Source: Kribbella turkmenica
GTDB lineage: Bacteria > Actinomycetota > Actinomycetes > Propionibacteriales > Kribbellaceae
Direction of reading: 5' to 3'
DNA length: 48,904 nt
NCBI RefSeq assembly: GCF_004348725.1
Contig: NZ_SMKR01000035.1
Coordinates: 1-48,904 of the forward strand
Part shown: piece by piece, positions 33,133 to 42,045 of the stretch
How the letters are laid out: each line of letters opens with the position of its first letter
Numbering within the stretch: the first letter of the stretch is position 1
Program-made: the position numbers and the translations under genes
Notes under the pieces: model-generated
What the model saw: only the letters and a program-made list of their open reading frames with translations
Told to the model about the DNA's origin: nothing
Database searches by the model: none

Positions 33133-34052
33133 GCCGCACTCCCCTTCGGACGGATTCTCAGGAAGTCCCAGAAGCTCGCGGGCTGGTGCCGGGCGCCGCG
33201 GTTGTAGTGCCGTTCGATGAAGGACTGGACGACGTACAGCACCGAGGTGACCGCGAGGTACCACAGGCAGACCACGATCAGCATCGGGATCGTCTCGAAC
33301 GTCCGGTTGTAGATCGACTGCGCGGTGTAGAGCAGGTCGCTCAGCGCGATCACGCTGACCAGCGCGGTCGCCTTCACCATGCTGATCACCTGATTGCCGG
33401 TCGGCGGCACGATGAACCGCATCGCCTGCGGCAGGATGATCCGCTTCATGATCCGGGTGTTCGTCATCCCGAGCGCCTGGCCGGCCTCCTTCTGGCCGGG
33501 GTCGACCGAGAGCAGGCCGCCGCGGACGATCTCGGCCATGTAGGCGCCCTCGTTCAGGCCGAGGCCGAGGATGGCGGCCAGCAGCGGGGTGATCAGGGTG
33601 TTGGTGTCGAAGCTGGCGAACACCGGCCCGAACGGGATGCCGAGATTGAGCTGTGGCAGCAACGCGGACAGGTTGTAGAAGAAGATCAGCTGGACCAGCG
33701 TCGGCGTCCCGCGGAAGAACCAGATGTAGACCCCGGCCGCGCCGCGCAGCAGCGGGTTGGCCGAGATCCGGCAGACCGCGAGCAGCACGCCGAGGACGAC
33801 GCCGATGACCATCGCGACGACGGTCAGCATCAGCGTGACGCCGAGGCCGCGCATGATCGACTCGGCCCGCAGCCAGCTGTAGACCACGTCCCAGCCGAAG
33901 TTCTCGTTGGTGACCAGCATCGTCACCAGCTGCGCGGCGAAGACCAGGACGACCAACGCCGAGAGCCAGCGCCACGGGTGCTTGCGCCGGGAGGCGTTGC
34001 GGACGTCGAGGTTCACGCCCGCCGGGGGTGCTTCCTGCACGGTGGTTGCCAT
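33129..34052 (-). CDS. Amino-acid-type ABC transporter permease
   Basis: 307 residues, ATG 34052, two bases after the binding-protein stop. Five or so membrane segments with the polar amino acid permease signature: [40 protein letters not shown], and the EAA loop [20 protein letters not shown] then [20 protein letters not shown]. The N-terminal 35 residues are cytoplasmic and unusually long. A single permease gene implies a homodimer. Confidence 0.92.
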   Translation of the reverse strand: MATTVQEAPPAGVNLDVRNASRRKHPWRWLSALVVLVFAAQLVTMLVTNENFGWDVVYSWLRAESIMRGLGVTLMLTVVAMVIGVVLGVLLAVCRISANPLLRGAAGVYIWFFRGTPTLVQLIFFYNLSALLPQLNLGIPFGPVFASFDTNTLITPLLAAILGLGLNEGAYMAEIVRGGLLSVDPGQKEAGQALGMTNTRIMKRIILPQAMRFIVPPTGNQVISMVKATALVSVIALSDLLYTAQSIYNRTFETIPMLIVVCLWYLAVTSVLYVVQSFIERHYNRGARHQPASFWDFLRIRPKGSAA

Positions 34053-34054
34053 GA

Positions 34055-34984
34055 TCAGCTCTTCCCGAGGTTGAGGCCGGGCTTGGGCAGCTTGTTCTGC
34101 TCCAGGCCCCATTTCGCCATGATCGCGTCGTAGGTGCCGTTGGCGTGCAGCTTCTGCAGGGCGGCCAGCAGGACCTCGGCCAGCGGCGAGCCGATCGGCA
34201 CCAACGCGCCCTGGAACAGGTCCTCGAACCCGTTGCCCTTGCCGACGCCGGCCAGTTCCAGCTTGCCGCCGGACTGCGCGACGAAGTACGTCAGCGGCGC
34301 CTGCGAGGAGAAGAATGCGTCCGCCCGGTCGGACTGAACTGCGAGGATCGACGACGGCTGGTCCTTGTAGGACTGCACCTCGACCGGCGGCTTGCCGGCC
34401 GCGACACACTTCACCGACTGGGCCTTGATCACCTTTTCCGCCGACCCGGCCGCCATCACGCCGACGCGCTTGCCGCAGGCGGTCGCGAGGTCCTCGATCC
34501 CCTTCGGGTTTCCCTTCCGGACGGCGAAGACGACGTACTCCTGGACGTAGTCGATGAACGTCGCCTGCTTCTGCCGCTCGACGAAGTCACCGGTCGGGCC
34601 CATGTCCAGGTCGTAGCGGCCGGCCTGCATCCCGGACAGCACGCTGGCCAGGCCGTCGACGGTGGTGTGCTCGATCCGGATGCCGAGCAACTGCCCGACC
34701 GCCTGGGACAGGTCGGCGGTGGCGCCTTCGACCGGCGCGCCCTTGTCGGTGCCGACGATCACGTACGGCGGGAACGAGCCGTTGTTGACGGCAACGATCT
34801 TGCCGGCGGACCTGATCTTGGCCGGCAGCTGGTCGTGCAGGGCCTTGTCGACCTGCTGCTGCGGGATCGCGGCGGCCGGGGCCTTCGCGTCGCCGCCGGT
34901 GCCGGTGGCGACCGGGTCCGGGGTGCAGGCGGTGACACCGAGCAGGCTCGCGGCCAGCACGGCGACGGCGGTTCTGCGAGACAT
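34055..34984 (-). CDS. Amino-acid-type ABC transporter substrate-binding lipoprotein
   Basis: 309 residues from ATG 34984 after TAGGAG. Lipoprotein signal [18 protein letters not shown]. Family 3 solute-binding protein: [80 protein letters not shown]. The central GxDLdM.[11 protein letters not shown] pattern replaces the common D..(A/G)..T.ER.., so the ligand is likely an amino acid or small acid, not identifiable further. Confidence 0.9.
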   Translation of the reverse strand: MSRRTAVAVLAASLLGVTACTPDPVATGTGGDAKAPAAAIPQQQVDKALHDQLPAKIRSAGKIVAVNNGSFPPYVIVGTDKGAPVEGATADLSQAVGQLLGIRIEHTTVDGLASVLSGMQAGRYDLDMGPTGDFVERQKQATFIDYVQEYVVFAVRKGNPKGIEDLATACGKRVGVMAAGSAEKVIKAQSVKCVAAGKPPVEVQSYKDQPSSILAVQSDRADAFFSSQAPLTYFVAQSGGKLELAGVGKGNGFEDLFQGALVPIGSPLAEVLLAALQKLHANGTYDAIMAKWGLEQNKLPKPGLNLGKS

Positions 34985-35000
34985 GAGTACTCCTACGGCG

Positions 35001-35825
35001 TCAGCTGGTGGGGACAGCTTCGACCGGTCGAGGGGTGGGGCTGACGGTGAAGCGCCGGTTGATCAGCACCGGCAGGCGGTGGCGGGCGTCGGTCAGACGC
35101 CGCGCGGAGACGACGGCCGAGATGGTGGCCGGTTCCTCTCCCGCCTGGGCGAGCGGAACACCGAGCGGGTCGACGATCAGGCTGTGCCCGATGTTGCGCT
35201 GACCGCACTCGCCGCTCGCGACGACGTACACGGTGTTCTCCAGCGCGCGGGCGGTGACCAGGGTCTGCCAGTGGTGTTCCTTGAGGGGACCCTTGACCCA
35301 TGCCGCCGGGAGCACGAGGACGTCGGCACCTTGCAGGGTGAGCAGGCGCGCGAGTTCCGGGAAGCGGATGTCGTAGCAGGTCATCAGGCCGACCTTGAAA
35401 CCGTCGACCTCGATGAGCTCGGGTACGACGTCGGCGGGCGTCACGTTGTCGGACTCCAGCTGGCTGAACGCGTCGTACAGGTGGAGTTTGCGGTAGAGGC
35501 CGATGATCTCGCCGTTCTTGAGGACGACGAGGGTGTTGTACGGCTTCTCGCTGCCGGACTTTTCGTGGATGCCGACGACAACGGTCACGTGCAGGCCTTC
35601 GGTCGCCTGGCGGAGGCCGGTGACGAACGGGCCGTCGAGCGGCTGGGCGTGCTCGCGGATGCGCTCGCGCTCCTCGATGAACCGGGCGAGCACCCCCTCG
35701 GGCAGCACCAGGAGATCGGTGCCGTCGGCCTCGGCCTGCTTGATCAGCCCGGTGGCCGTCTCCAGGTTCTCCTGCCAGCCGATGCTCGCGACGAACTGCG
35801 CGGCCGCCACCCTCAGCGTGCTCAT
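35001..35825 (-). CDS. Carbon-nitrogen hydrolase (nitrilase superfamily amidase)
   Basis: 274 residues. The Glu-Lys-Cys triad is clear: Glu43 in LLVLPEGVLA, Lys113 in GLYRKLHLYDAFSQLES, Cys150 in GLMTCYDIRFPELARLL. The sequence around Cys and the ECGQRNIGHSLIVDPLG stretch resemble omega-amidase/deaminated-glutathione-amidase-like (Nit1) enzymes that hydrolyse small amides. Placed between a binding-protein-like gene and an amino-acid importer, it may process the imported compound or its product. The 76-nt gap before it contains a GCGAGCG-rich extragenic repeat. Confidence 0.88.
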   Translation of the reverse strand: MSTLRVAAAQFVASIGWQENLETATGLIKQAEADGTDLLVLPEGVLARFIEERERIREHAQPLDGPFVTGLRQATEGLHVTVVVGIHEKSGSEKPYNTLVVLKNGEIIGLYRKLHLYDAFSQLESDNVTPADVVPELIEVDGFKVGLMTCYDIRFPELARLLTLQGADVLVLPAAWVKGPLKEHHWQTLVTARALENTVYVVASGECGQRNIGHSLIVDPLGVPLAQAGEEPATISAVVSARRLTDARHRLPVLINRRFTVSPTPRPVEAVPTS

Positions 35826-35901
35826 CCACGTCCTCGCTTCGCTGCGCTCGCGGGTGAGACCCAGGGTGCATTGCGCCGAAAGATGAACTCGCTCCGCTCG
35901 T

Positions 35902-36855
35902 TCATGCGGTCCTTTCCAACGGGTCGATCTGGTACGGGAACAGGTCCCCTTCCGGCACGGGGTGCTCGAGCAGCTCCTGCGCGACGAGTTGCTCCTGGAA
36001 GGCGGCGACCATCCGGCGGTCGGGTGAGACGCCGTACGGCAGCCAGTCCCCGCCGAAGACCCGGGTGGTGACGCCGACCTCCTCGTTGTGCCAGGGGGTG
36101 ACGTCCATCAGCTTGTTCCGGCGCTGGAAGCTGAGCTGCTTCGCCTGCTCGAACCGGTCGATCAGCTGCTGGGCGAGCTCCGGCCGGGCAGCGAGGACTT
36201 CCCTGCGCAGGGCAAGGAGATGGATGCCCGGGATGAAGCCGTGCCGGGCGAAGTAGGCACGTTCCTCGGCCCGGGTGTCGCGGAAGAGCGTGCGGAACGG
36301 CGAGTCGGCGTCGTGGAAACCCGGTGGCATGAACGGCGTCATCACCGCGTCCAGCGCCTTGTCCTGCAGCAGCTCCACGAGCCGGGCACCGTCGGTGGTG
36401 TGCCGGACGTTGTCGCCGACGGCAACGCCACCGATCCGGTCGACGACGGGATGGGCGGCCGTCAGCGGGCCGACCTGCCAGTCCGCGTCACGGATGCCCA
36501 CTCCGGCCTCGGCGATGACCGCCCGGGTCCAGGTGTTTCCGCTGTCCGGCCAGCCGGTCAGGCCGATCCGGGCGCCCTTGAGGTCGGCCGCGGTCTCGAG
36601 GTCCGCGTTTCGCCGGACGATGATGCAGCGATGCCGGAAGCCCCGCATCAGGAACACCGGCAACGCGACCACGCGATCGTCGCCGGCCGCGCGGGCCCGG
36701 ACGTACCGGCTGAACGAGGTCTCACCACCGTCGTACTCCGGCGACGTCCAGAGGTCCGGCGTCGTCTCCAGCCGGGTCACGGCCGGGCCGGGAACGTCGC
36801 CGAGAGCCAGTGGGATCACGTGGTCCCAGTGGCGGACGCCGAGTTCGAGCTTCAC
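35902..36855 (-). CDS. 4,5-dihydroxyphthalate decarboxylase-like protein
   Basis: 317 residues from GTG 36855 after GGAGG. No signal peptide, so cytoplasmic despite a periplasmic-binding-protein fold of the NMT1/THI5/dihydroxyphthalate decarboxylase type. Recognisable stretches: PEYDGGETSFSRYVRARAAG, ALPVFLMRGFRHRCIIVRRN, DLKGARIGLTGWPDSGNTWT, and VGVTTRVFGGDWLPYGVSPD. Members include Pht5-type decarboxylases and uncharacterised relatives. First gene of the minus-strand run, divergent from the MocR regulator, so probably its main target. Substrate unknown. Confidence 0.75.
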   Translation of the reverse strand: MKLELGVRHWDHVIPLALGDVPGPAVTRLETTPDLWTSPEYDGGETSFSRYVRARAAGDDRVVALPVFLMRGFRHRCIIVRRNADLETAADLKGARIGLTGWPDSGNTWTRAVIAEAGVGIRDADWQVGPLTAAHPVVDRIGGVAVGDNVRHTTDGARLVELLQDKALDAVMTPFMPPGFHDADSPFRTLFRDTRAEERAYFARHGFIPGIHLLALRREVLAARPELAQQLIDRFEQAKQLSFQRRNKLMDVTPWHNEEVGVTTRVFGGDWLPYGVSPDRRMVAAFQEQLVAQELLEHPVPEGDLFPYQIDPLERTA

Positions 36856-36961
36856 GAAGTACTACCTCCGGTGATCGGTCGTTCGGGGCGGCTCCGGTAC
36901 CCGGGACGCTCTCGTGGGGTCCGCGGCCGCGACGGCGGTGTCGCGAAGAGGAATGTTCGGT

Positions 36962-36991
36962 AGCCTATGTTCAGCTCGATCGCTCGAACAA
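36962..36991. promoter_or_regulatory. Promoter and operator between the MocR gene and its probable target operon
   Basis: Minus-strand promoter: TTGTTC (36986-36991), 18-bp spacer, TAGGCT (36962-36967). The spacer is covered by an interrupted palindrome TGTTC-N13-GAACA (36968-36990). A direct repeat (CGAACAATG then CGAAATG) lies next to it at 36985-37002. MocR regulators typically bind such paired or repeated sites. Confidence 0.5.
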
Positions 36992-37031
36992 TGATTCGAA
37001 ATGTTACTGATCAAAAAACCCGGGAGGCTGC

Positions 37032-38390
37032 GTGGCCGAGGACGTGCCACCGCAGGACGGTCCGGCGGTCTCGTCGGCCTGGCTGGCCGAGCAGGTCACC
37101 GAGGCCAGCGCGGCCGGGATCGCGGCCACGATCGCGCGCCTGGTCCGGCACGGTGAGCTCGCACCACAGACCAGGCTGCCGACGGTGCGAGCCCTCGCGT
37201 CCCGGCTCGACGTGAGCCCGGCGACCGTGTCCGCGGCCTGGGCGACGCTGCGCAAACAACGTGTGGTCGCCGGCGGTGGACGCCAGGGCACGTGGGTGCT
37301 CGGCGGCCTCGCGGTCCCCCGGCCGGCGCGCTACGAGAACATCTCCCGCCTCTGGCCGAACCAGACGCTGAACCTGTCCCGCGCCGTCCCGGACCCGGCG
37401 CTGCTTCCGAACCTGGCGCCGGCCTTCGAGCACGCGCTCCGCGATCCGGAGGTGCACTCGTACGACGTCGTGTCGATCAGCGGACCGCTCCGCGCCGCGG
37501 CCGAGCACACGTGGCCGTTCAGGACCGACAACTGGATGACCGTGAACGGCGGCTACGAAGGCCTCCTGCTGCTCATGCGCACGACGGTCGTCCCCGGTGA
37601 GCACGTGGCGATCGAGGACCCGGCCACCCCGCGACTGCTCGACATCCTCGACAACGTCGGCGCCCGCGCCGTACCGGTGGCGACCGACGCGGACGGTCCG
37701 ATCCCGGCGTCGCTGCGGGACGCGCTCCGGCTGGATCCGGTCGCGTTCGTCTACGAACCGCGCAGCAGTTCCTACCTCGGGGCGTCGGTGACGCCCGGGC
37801 GGCGCGACGAGCTGGCGGCGCTGCTCGCCGGCACCGACACCCTGGTGGTCGAGGACGACGGACTGGGCGAGCTGAGCGCGTTCGACTACCACGGGGTGGC
37901 CGAGTTGCTGCCGGAGCAGAGCGTGCTCGTGCGGAGCTACTCCAAGTCGCACTCCCCCGACCTTCGCCTGGGCGTGATGGCGGGCGCGACCGAACCGATC
38001 GAGCGCGTCCGCGTCTACCGCCAGTTCGGGTCAGGCTGGACGAGTCGCCTGTTGCAGAACGCTCTCGCCTGGCTGCTCGAGGACGAGGCCGCACGCTCCA
38101 CGGTCGCTGCCGCGCGAACGACATACCAGGAACGGCGGGAGCACCTCGCCGGTCTGCTCGCTGCCCGCGGCGTGCCGTCCGCAGGGGTGGACGGCCTGGC
38201 GATCTGGGTGCCGGTCCGCAGTGAGCCCGAGGCGCTGCTCGTGCTCGCCTCGCACGGGGTCGCGGTGGCCGGCGCGAGCGCCAGCTGGACCAGGCCCGCG
38301 CCACCCGTCATTCGCGTCGCCACCGGCATCCCGATCCCGGACGCCGACCGGGTCGCGGACGCGATCGCGCTGGCGGTGCAGGCCCGATGA
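37032..38390 (+). CDS. MocR-type (GntR + aminotransferase-like) transcriptional regulator
   Basis: 452 residues from GTG 37032 after GGGAGG. The N-terminal GntR winged helix has TRLPTVRALASRLDVSPATV and AAWATLRKQRVV. The rest is a fold-type I aminotransferase domain with the PLP-lysine context VRSYSKSHSPDLRLGVMAG, plus NGGYEGLLLLMRT and TLVVEDDGLGELSA. MocR proteins use PLP with an amine or amino acid as effector. Divergent from the decarboxylase-like/amidase/importer genes it probably controls. Confidence 0.9.
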   Translation: MAEDVPPQDGPAVSSAWLAEQVTEASAAGIAATIARLVRHGELAPQTRLPTVRALASRLDVSPATVSAAWATLRKQRVVAGGGRQGTWVLGGLAVPRPARYENISRLWPNQTLNLSRAVPDPALLPNLAPAFEHALRDPEVHSYDVVSISGPLRAAAEHTWPFRTDNWMTVNGGYEGLLLLMRTTVVPGEHVAIEDPATPRLLDILDNVGARAVPVATDADGPIPASLRDALRLDPVAFVYEPRSSSYLGASVTPGRRDELAALLAGTDTLVVEDDGLGELSAFDYHGVAELLPEQSVLVRSYSKSHSPDLRLGVMAGATEPIERVRVYRQFGSGWTSRLLQNALAWLLEDEAARSTVAAARTTYQERREHLAGLLAARGVPSAGVDGLAIWVPVRSEPEALLVLASHGVAVAGASASWTRPAPPVIRVATGIPIPDADRVADAIALAVQAR

Positions 38391-38393
38391 GGG

Positions 38394-39230
38394 CTAGTCG
38401 AGGTCGAGGCCTACCGGGCGGATGAGGCCTTCCTGAGCCACCGAGGCGACGAGGTGGCCGTTCTCGGTGAAGAGGCGGCCGGTGGCGAAACCTCTGGCGC
38501 CGGACGCGGACGGCGAGGCCTGGTCGTAGAGCAGCCACTCGTCGGCGCGGAACTGGCGGTGGAACCAGAGGGCGTGGTCGAGCGACGCCGGCTGGATCCG
38601 GCGGTCGCCGATGACGATGCCGTGCGGGAGCAAGCTTGCCCCGAGCAACGTCAGGTCGCTCGCGTACGCCAGCACGCAGGCGTGCAGCGCGGGATCGTCG
38701 GGGAGCTTGCCGGCGGCCTTGATCCAGAACTGGCGGCCGGTGACTCCGGCCAGCCGGACGTCCAGGGCGGCCCACTCCTTGTCCCAGTCGGCCGCCTTGC
38801 GGCCGGAGCGGGCCTCGAGCACGCTCGCGAGCGTGGGCGCCTCGTCCGGGGCGACCAGGTCGTCCGGCATCGGGTCCTGGTGGTCGAGGCCCGGCTCGAG
38901 GCGCTGGAAGGAGGCCGACATGTAGAAGATCGGCTTGCCGTTCTGCGACGCGACCACTCGGCGGCTGCTGAACGAACCGCCGTCCCGCGTCGGCTCCGGG
39001 CGGTAGATGATCGGCACGGACGTGTCGCCGCCGCGGAGGAAGTAGCCGTGCAGCGAGTGCACGATCCGCTCCGGCTCGACGGTCCGGCCGGCTGCCGCCA
39101 GCGCCTGACCGAGCACCTGGCCGCCGAACACCCGTTGCATCGCGGTCTGCGGCTGACGCCCACGGAACAGGTCGACGTCGATCTTCTCCAGGTCGAGCAG
39201 CTCGACCAGGTCCTCCAGCGACTCAGGCAT
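38394..39230 (-). CDS. tesB: Acyl-CoA thioesterase II (TesB-like)
   Basis: 278 residues. Two hot-dog halves: MQRVFGGQVLGQALAAAGRT and HSLHGYFLRGGDTSVPIIYR in the first; SLDHALWFHRQFRADEWLLY and GARGFATGRLFTENGHLVAS in the second. The catalytic Asp is in the second half (SLDHALWFH). Hydrolyses acyl-CoA to free acid and CoA in the cytoplasm. Convergent with the MocR gene; single gene. Confidence 0.92.
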   Translation of the reverse strand: MPESLEDLVELLDLEKIDVDLFRGRQPQTAMQRVFGGQVLGQALAAAGRTVEPERIVHSLHGYFLRGGDTSVPIIYRPEPTRDGGSFSSRRVVASQNGKPIFYMSASFQRLEPGLDHQDPMPDDLVAPDEAPTLASVLEARSGRKAADWDKEWAALDVRLAGVTGRQFWIKAAGKLPDDPALHACVLAYASDLTLLGASLLPHGIVIGDRRIQPASLDHALWFHRQFRADEWLLYDQASPSASGARGFATGRLFTENGHLVASVAQEGLIRPVGLDLD

Positions 39231-39325
39231 GCCTCATCCTGACAGGTCCGGCCGAACTCGGGACGCCGTACGTCGTGTGGAGACCGTCACTCGGCGTCTT
39301 TCGGTGAGCTTTCGGTCGCACACGG

Positions 39326-39345
39326 TATAGTTGAGCCCTCAATTA
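39326..39345 (+). promoter_or_regulatory. doxX promoter -10 with overlapping MarR-type palindrome
   Basis: TATAGT (39326-39331) is a strong -10 in an AT-rich patch. The inverted repeat TAGTTGAG-CC-CTCAATTA (39328-39345, one mismatched pair) overlaps it. Such sites are bound by MarR/HxlR-type redox regulators; no such gene is nearby. The -35 is weak. Confidence 0.5.
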
Positions 39346-39372
39346 TTAATCGCTTGTTTCGAGGAGAGGCTT

Positions 39373-39810
39373 GTGAAACTGCTCCGATCGGCCGCCGCCC
39401 GCGATCTCGTCCTGCTGCTCTCGAGGATCGGGCTGGGGGTTGTCTTCATCGCCCATGGCTGGCAGAAGTTCCAGACCAACGGCCTCGACCGCACCGCCGC
39501 GGGCTTCGAGCAGATCGGAGTGCCCGCCCCGACGCTGTCGGCGTACTACGCGACCGGGATCGAGTTGTTGGGTGGTGTCGCGCTGATCCTCGGCGTGCTC
39601 ACACCGGTGGCCGGCGTGCTGCTGGCGCTCGACATGGTCGGCGCACTCGCGTTCGTGCACCTGTCCAACGGCGTCTTCGTCGCGAACGGCGGCTGGGAGC
39701 TGGTCGCCGCACTCGGACTGTTGTCGCTGACGCTCGCCGCCGTGGGCTCCGGACGGGTCAGCGTGGACAACCTTCTGGCGCCGTCGGCTCGCCAGAAGGT
39801 CGCCGCCTGA
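39373..39810 (+). CDS. DoxX family membrane protein
   Basis: 145 residues from GTG 39373, two to ten bases after GAGGAGAGG. Four membrane segments: LVLLLSRIGLGVVFIAHGWQ, TGIELLGGVALILGVLTPVA, LALDMVGALAFVHLSNGVFV and LVAALGLLSLTLAAVG. The HGWQKF and ELLGG motifs are typical. DoxX proteins are linked to thiol and quinone stress at the membrane; the exact reaction is unsettled. Monocistronic. Confidence 0.88.
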   Translation: MKLLRSAAARDLVLLLSRIGLGVVFIAHGWQKFQTNGLDRTAAGFEQIGVPAPTLSAYYATGIELLGGVALILGVLTPVAGVLLALDMVGALAFVHLSNGVFVANGGWELVAALGLLSLTLAAVGSGRVSVDNLLAPSARQKVAA

Positions 39811-39813
39811 GGC

Positions 39814-40728
39814 CTACTTGTCGTCCTCGCGGTTGAGCTCGGCCAGGAACTGCTCGACCTCCGCGCCCAGCTCTTCCGCCGAGGGCGTCGAGCCGGCCAG
39901 CAGGCTGCCGCGGCTGACCGAGCCGGCCGCGGCGTCGTACTGCGTCTCGAGCGCGTTGACCACCGCGGTCGCGTCCTCCGAGGCCTCGACCTGCTCGTCG
40001 ACCAGCCGGCCGGTGACGGCGGCCTCGTCGAGCAGGGCCTTGCTAGGGAGGAGCAGGCCGGTCGCGGCGGAGATCGCGTGCACCAGGGCCAGCGCGGCAC
40101 CGGGGAAGCGATTCTCGGCCAGGTAGTGCGGCACATGGACCGCGAAGCCCATCGCGTCCCTGCCGGCCTCGCCGAGCCGCACCTGCAGCATCGTGCCGGC
40201 GCTCGCTGGCAGCCGCATCTCGCCGTCCCAGATGTTCGAGCGCGTGACCAGCTCGGGACGGGTCGCGTGCGCGGTCAGGCCGAGCGGACGGGTGTGCGGG
40301 ACGCCCATCGGGATGCCGTGGACGCCGATCGTGAGCGTCACGTTGTACCGCTCGATCAGTTGCCGCGCCGCACCGGCGAACCGGTTCCAGTGGTTGTCCG
40401 GCTCGACGCCTTCGAGCAGCAGGAACTCGACGCCCGCGTCGTCCTTCAGCAGGTGCAGGTCGAGCTGCGGCGGGGTGTAGTCGATGAACCGGTCCTCGGC
40501 GAACGTCACCTCGGGCCGCCGGGCCCGGTAGTCGTGCAGGAGGTCCACGTCGAACCGCGCGAGCAACCGGCTGTCCAGCACCTCGAGCAGGTGGTCGGCC
40601 GTCACCCGGCCCGCCTGACCCGCGTCCATGAACCCGTCCAGCGAATGCACCAGCACCTTCGGCGTCGCCGCCGGGCCGGTCGCCACCGACTCGTCGACGA
40701 TCTCGTAGAGGTCGTCCGGTCGCAGCAT
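39814..40728 (-). CDS. PAC2 family (proteasome assembly chaperone-like) protein
   Basis: 304 residues from ATG 40728 after AAGGAGA. Recognised by VLVHSLDGFMDAGQAGRVTA, ARRPEVTFAEDRFIDYTPPQ, LLEGVEPDNHWNRFAGAARQ, TIGVHGIPMGVPHTRPLGLT and VPHYLAENRFPGAALALVHA. Actinobacterial PAC2 proteins are homologous to archaeal/eukaryotic proteasome assembly chaperones; the bacterial role is not proved. No proteasome genes are adjacent. Confidence 0.88.
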   Translation of the reverse strand: MLRPDDLYEIVDESVATGPAATPKVLVHSLDGFMDAGQAGRVTADHLLEVLDSRLLARFDVDLLHDYRARRPEVTFAEDRFIDYTPPQLDLHLLKDDAGVEFLLLEGVEPDNHWNRFAGAARQLIERYNVTLTIGVHGIPMGVPHTRPLGLTAHATRPELVTRSNIWDGEMRLPASAGTMLQVRLGEAGRDAMGFAVHVPHYLAENRFPGAALALVHAISAATGLLLPSKALLDEAAVTGRLVDEQVEASEDATAVVNALETQYDAAAGSVSRGSLLAGSTPSAEELGAEVEQFLAELNREDDK

Positions 40729-40875
40729 CCTCGTCTCCTTCGCACGTGACCAACAGGGCGGGGAGGCCCCTGTGTCCTGTCCTTCGACCGTGACAACGCC
40801 CGAGGCCGGAACCACATTCCGGCCGGCAGGATCTTTCAGGATCTTTTCAAATTCCGGGCTCAGAGGCGACAGGTT

Positions 40876-40895
40876 TGGAAAGCGCTTGCTAAGTT
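40876..40895 (+). promoter_or_regulatory. LacI-type operator overlapping a leaderless -10
   Basis: TGGAAAGCGCTTGCTA (40876-40891) has the AAGCGCTT core of actinobacterial LacI-family operators. TAAGTT (40890-40895) overlaps its end and lies six bases before the GTG start, so the downstream gene is probably leaderless and repressed by a LacI-type protein. The core differs from the CAATACGTATTG sites at 10.8 kb, so another regulator is involved. Confidence 0.5.
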
Positions 40896-40901
40896 GCTGG
40901 G

Positions 40902-41918
40902 GTGAGCAGCGAACCAGACTCCGCCCTGACCGTGATGCTGGCGATGAACGACGCCAGCCGGGATCGCGTCCTCGTCCCCCGGGTCCGCGACCGGCTGGAT
41001 GCGGTCGCTACCGTCCTCCCGGTCGGGCCGGGGACGACGTTCCTCGACGATCCCCGGATCGCGGCCGCGCTGCCGGACGTCGACGTACTGCTGACCGGGT
41101 GGGGTTGCCCGCGGATCGGCCCGGAGGTGCTGGACGCCGCACCGAAGCTGCAGGCGATCCTGCACGCGGCCGGCTCGGTGAAGGCGATCGTCGCCCCCGA
41201 GGCGTTCGACCGGGGTATCCAGGTCTCGTCGGCGGCGCACGCCAACGCGCTGCCCGTGGCCGAGTTCACCGTCGCCGCCGTCGTGCTGGCGGGCAAGCGG
41301 GCGTTCCGGCTCGCGGCGCAGTACCGGACCGAGCGGACGAAGGCCGATCCGCACGGGATGCCGGGCAGCTACGGGTCGACGGTGGGCCTGCTGGGAGCGT
41401 CGCGGATCGGCCGGATGGTCGCGGAGCGGCTGCGGGGCTTCGACCTGCACGTGCTGATCAGCGATCCCTACCTGACCTCGGCCGAAGCGGCTGAGCTCGG
41501 CGCCGAACTGGTCGGGAACGACGAACTGTTCAGCCGCAGCGACATCGTCAGTGTGCACGCACCGCTGCTGCCGGAGACGGTCGGTCTCGTGAACGCGCGG
41601 TTGCTGGGGCTGCTACGGGACGGCTCGGTGCTGATCAACACCGCCCGCGGCAAGATCATCGACGCGGTCGCGCTGGAGCGCGAGTGCGTGTCCGGCCGGA
41701 TCGACGCCGTCCTCGACGTCACCGACCCGGAGCCGCTGCCGGCGGACTCCCCGTTGCTCGACCTGCCGAACGTGTTCGTCACACCGCATGTCGCCGGCGC
41801 CGTCGGCAACGAGATCGCCCGCCTCGGCGAGCTCGCCGTCGGCGAACTCGAACGCCTTACCACCGGCCAACCCCTGCGACACGCCATCAACGCCACCGAC
41901 CTCGGGAGACTCGCATGA
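40902..41918 (+). CDS. D-isomer-specific 2-hydroxyacid dehydrogenase
   Basis: 338 residues from GTG 40902. NAD-dependent reduction/oxidation of a 2-keto/2-hydroxy acid. NAD-binding VGLLGASRIGRMVAERLRGF, catalytic Arg in SVLINTARGKIIDAVAL, Glu in DVTDPEPLPADSPLL, and His in VFVTPHVAGAVG. Domain order (catalytic, NAD, catalytic tail) is normal. The partner is the DUF2264 gene 127 nt downstream; a LacI-type operator overlaps the promoter, which suggests sugar-acid metabolism. Confidence 0.9.
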   Translation: MSSEPDSALTVMLAMNDASRDRVLVPRVRDRLDAVATVLPVGPGTTFLDDPRIAAALPDVDVLLTGWGCPRIGPEVLDAAPKLQAILHAAGSVKAIVAPEAFDRGIQVSSAAHANALPVAEFTVAAVVLAGKRAFRLAAQYRTERTKADPHGMPGSYGSTVGLLGASRIGRMVAERLRGFDLHVLISDPYLTSAEAAELGAELVGNDELFSRSDIVSVHAPLLPETVGLVNARLLGLLRDGSVLINTARGKIIDAVALERECVSGRIDAVLDVTDPEPLPADSPLLDLPNVFVTPHVAGAVGNEIARLGELAVGELERLTTGQPLRHAINATDLGRLA

Positions 41919-42045
41919 CAGTGCTGTCTGCCGGGCCTCCGGCGCCGGCGGGGACCTGGGGCCCTGGCTCCCGGTCTTCCCTCGTCGCTCCGGTCGCTCC
42001 GGTCGCTTCGCTCCCTCCACTCCTCAGTCCAGACCGGGAGACCCC
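41919..42045. other. Spacer with low-complexity CGCTCCGGT-type repeat
   Basis: Between the dehydrogenase and DUF2264 genes. It contains tandem CGCTCCGGT units and a GCTTCGCTCC string like the extragenic repeat at 35826-35901. A 44-codon frame beginning with an ATGA overlap at 41916 runs through it but looks like chance. Confidence 0.4.

Noticed and set aside
31054..33207. 717-codon plus-strand open frame
   Set aside because: Antisense to thrS and the ABC ATPase, both with diagnostic motifs.
35826..35901. GCTTCGCTGCGCTCG and CTCGCTCCGCTCG strings as a possible operator
   Set aside because: Similar strings occur at 41976-42015 and are common extragenic repeats in high-GC actinobacteria; no symmetric site or promoter is tied to them.
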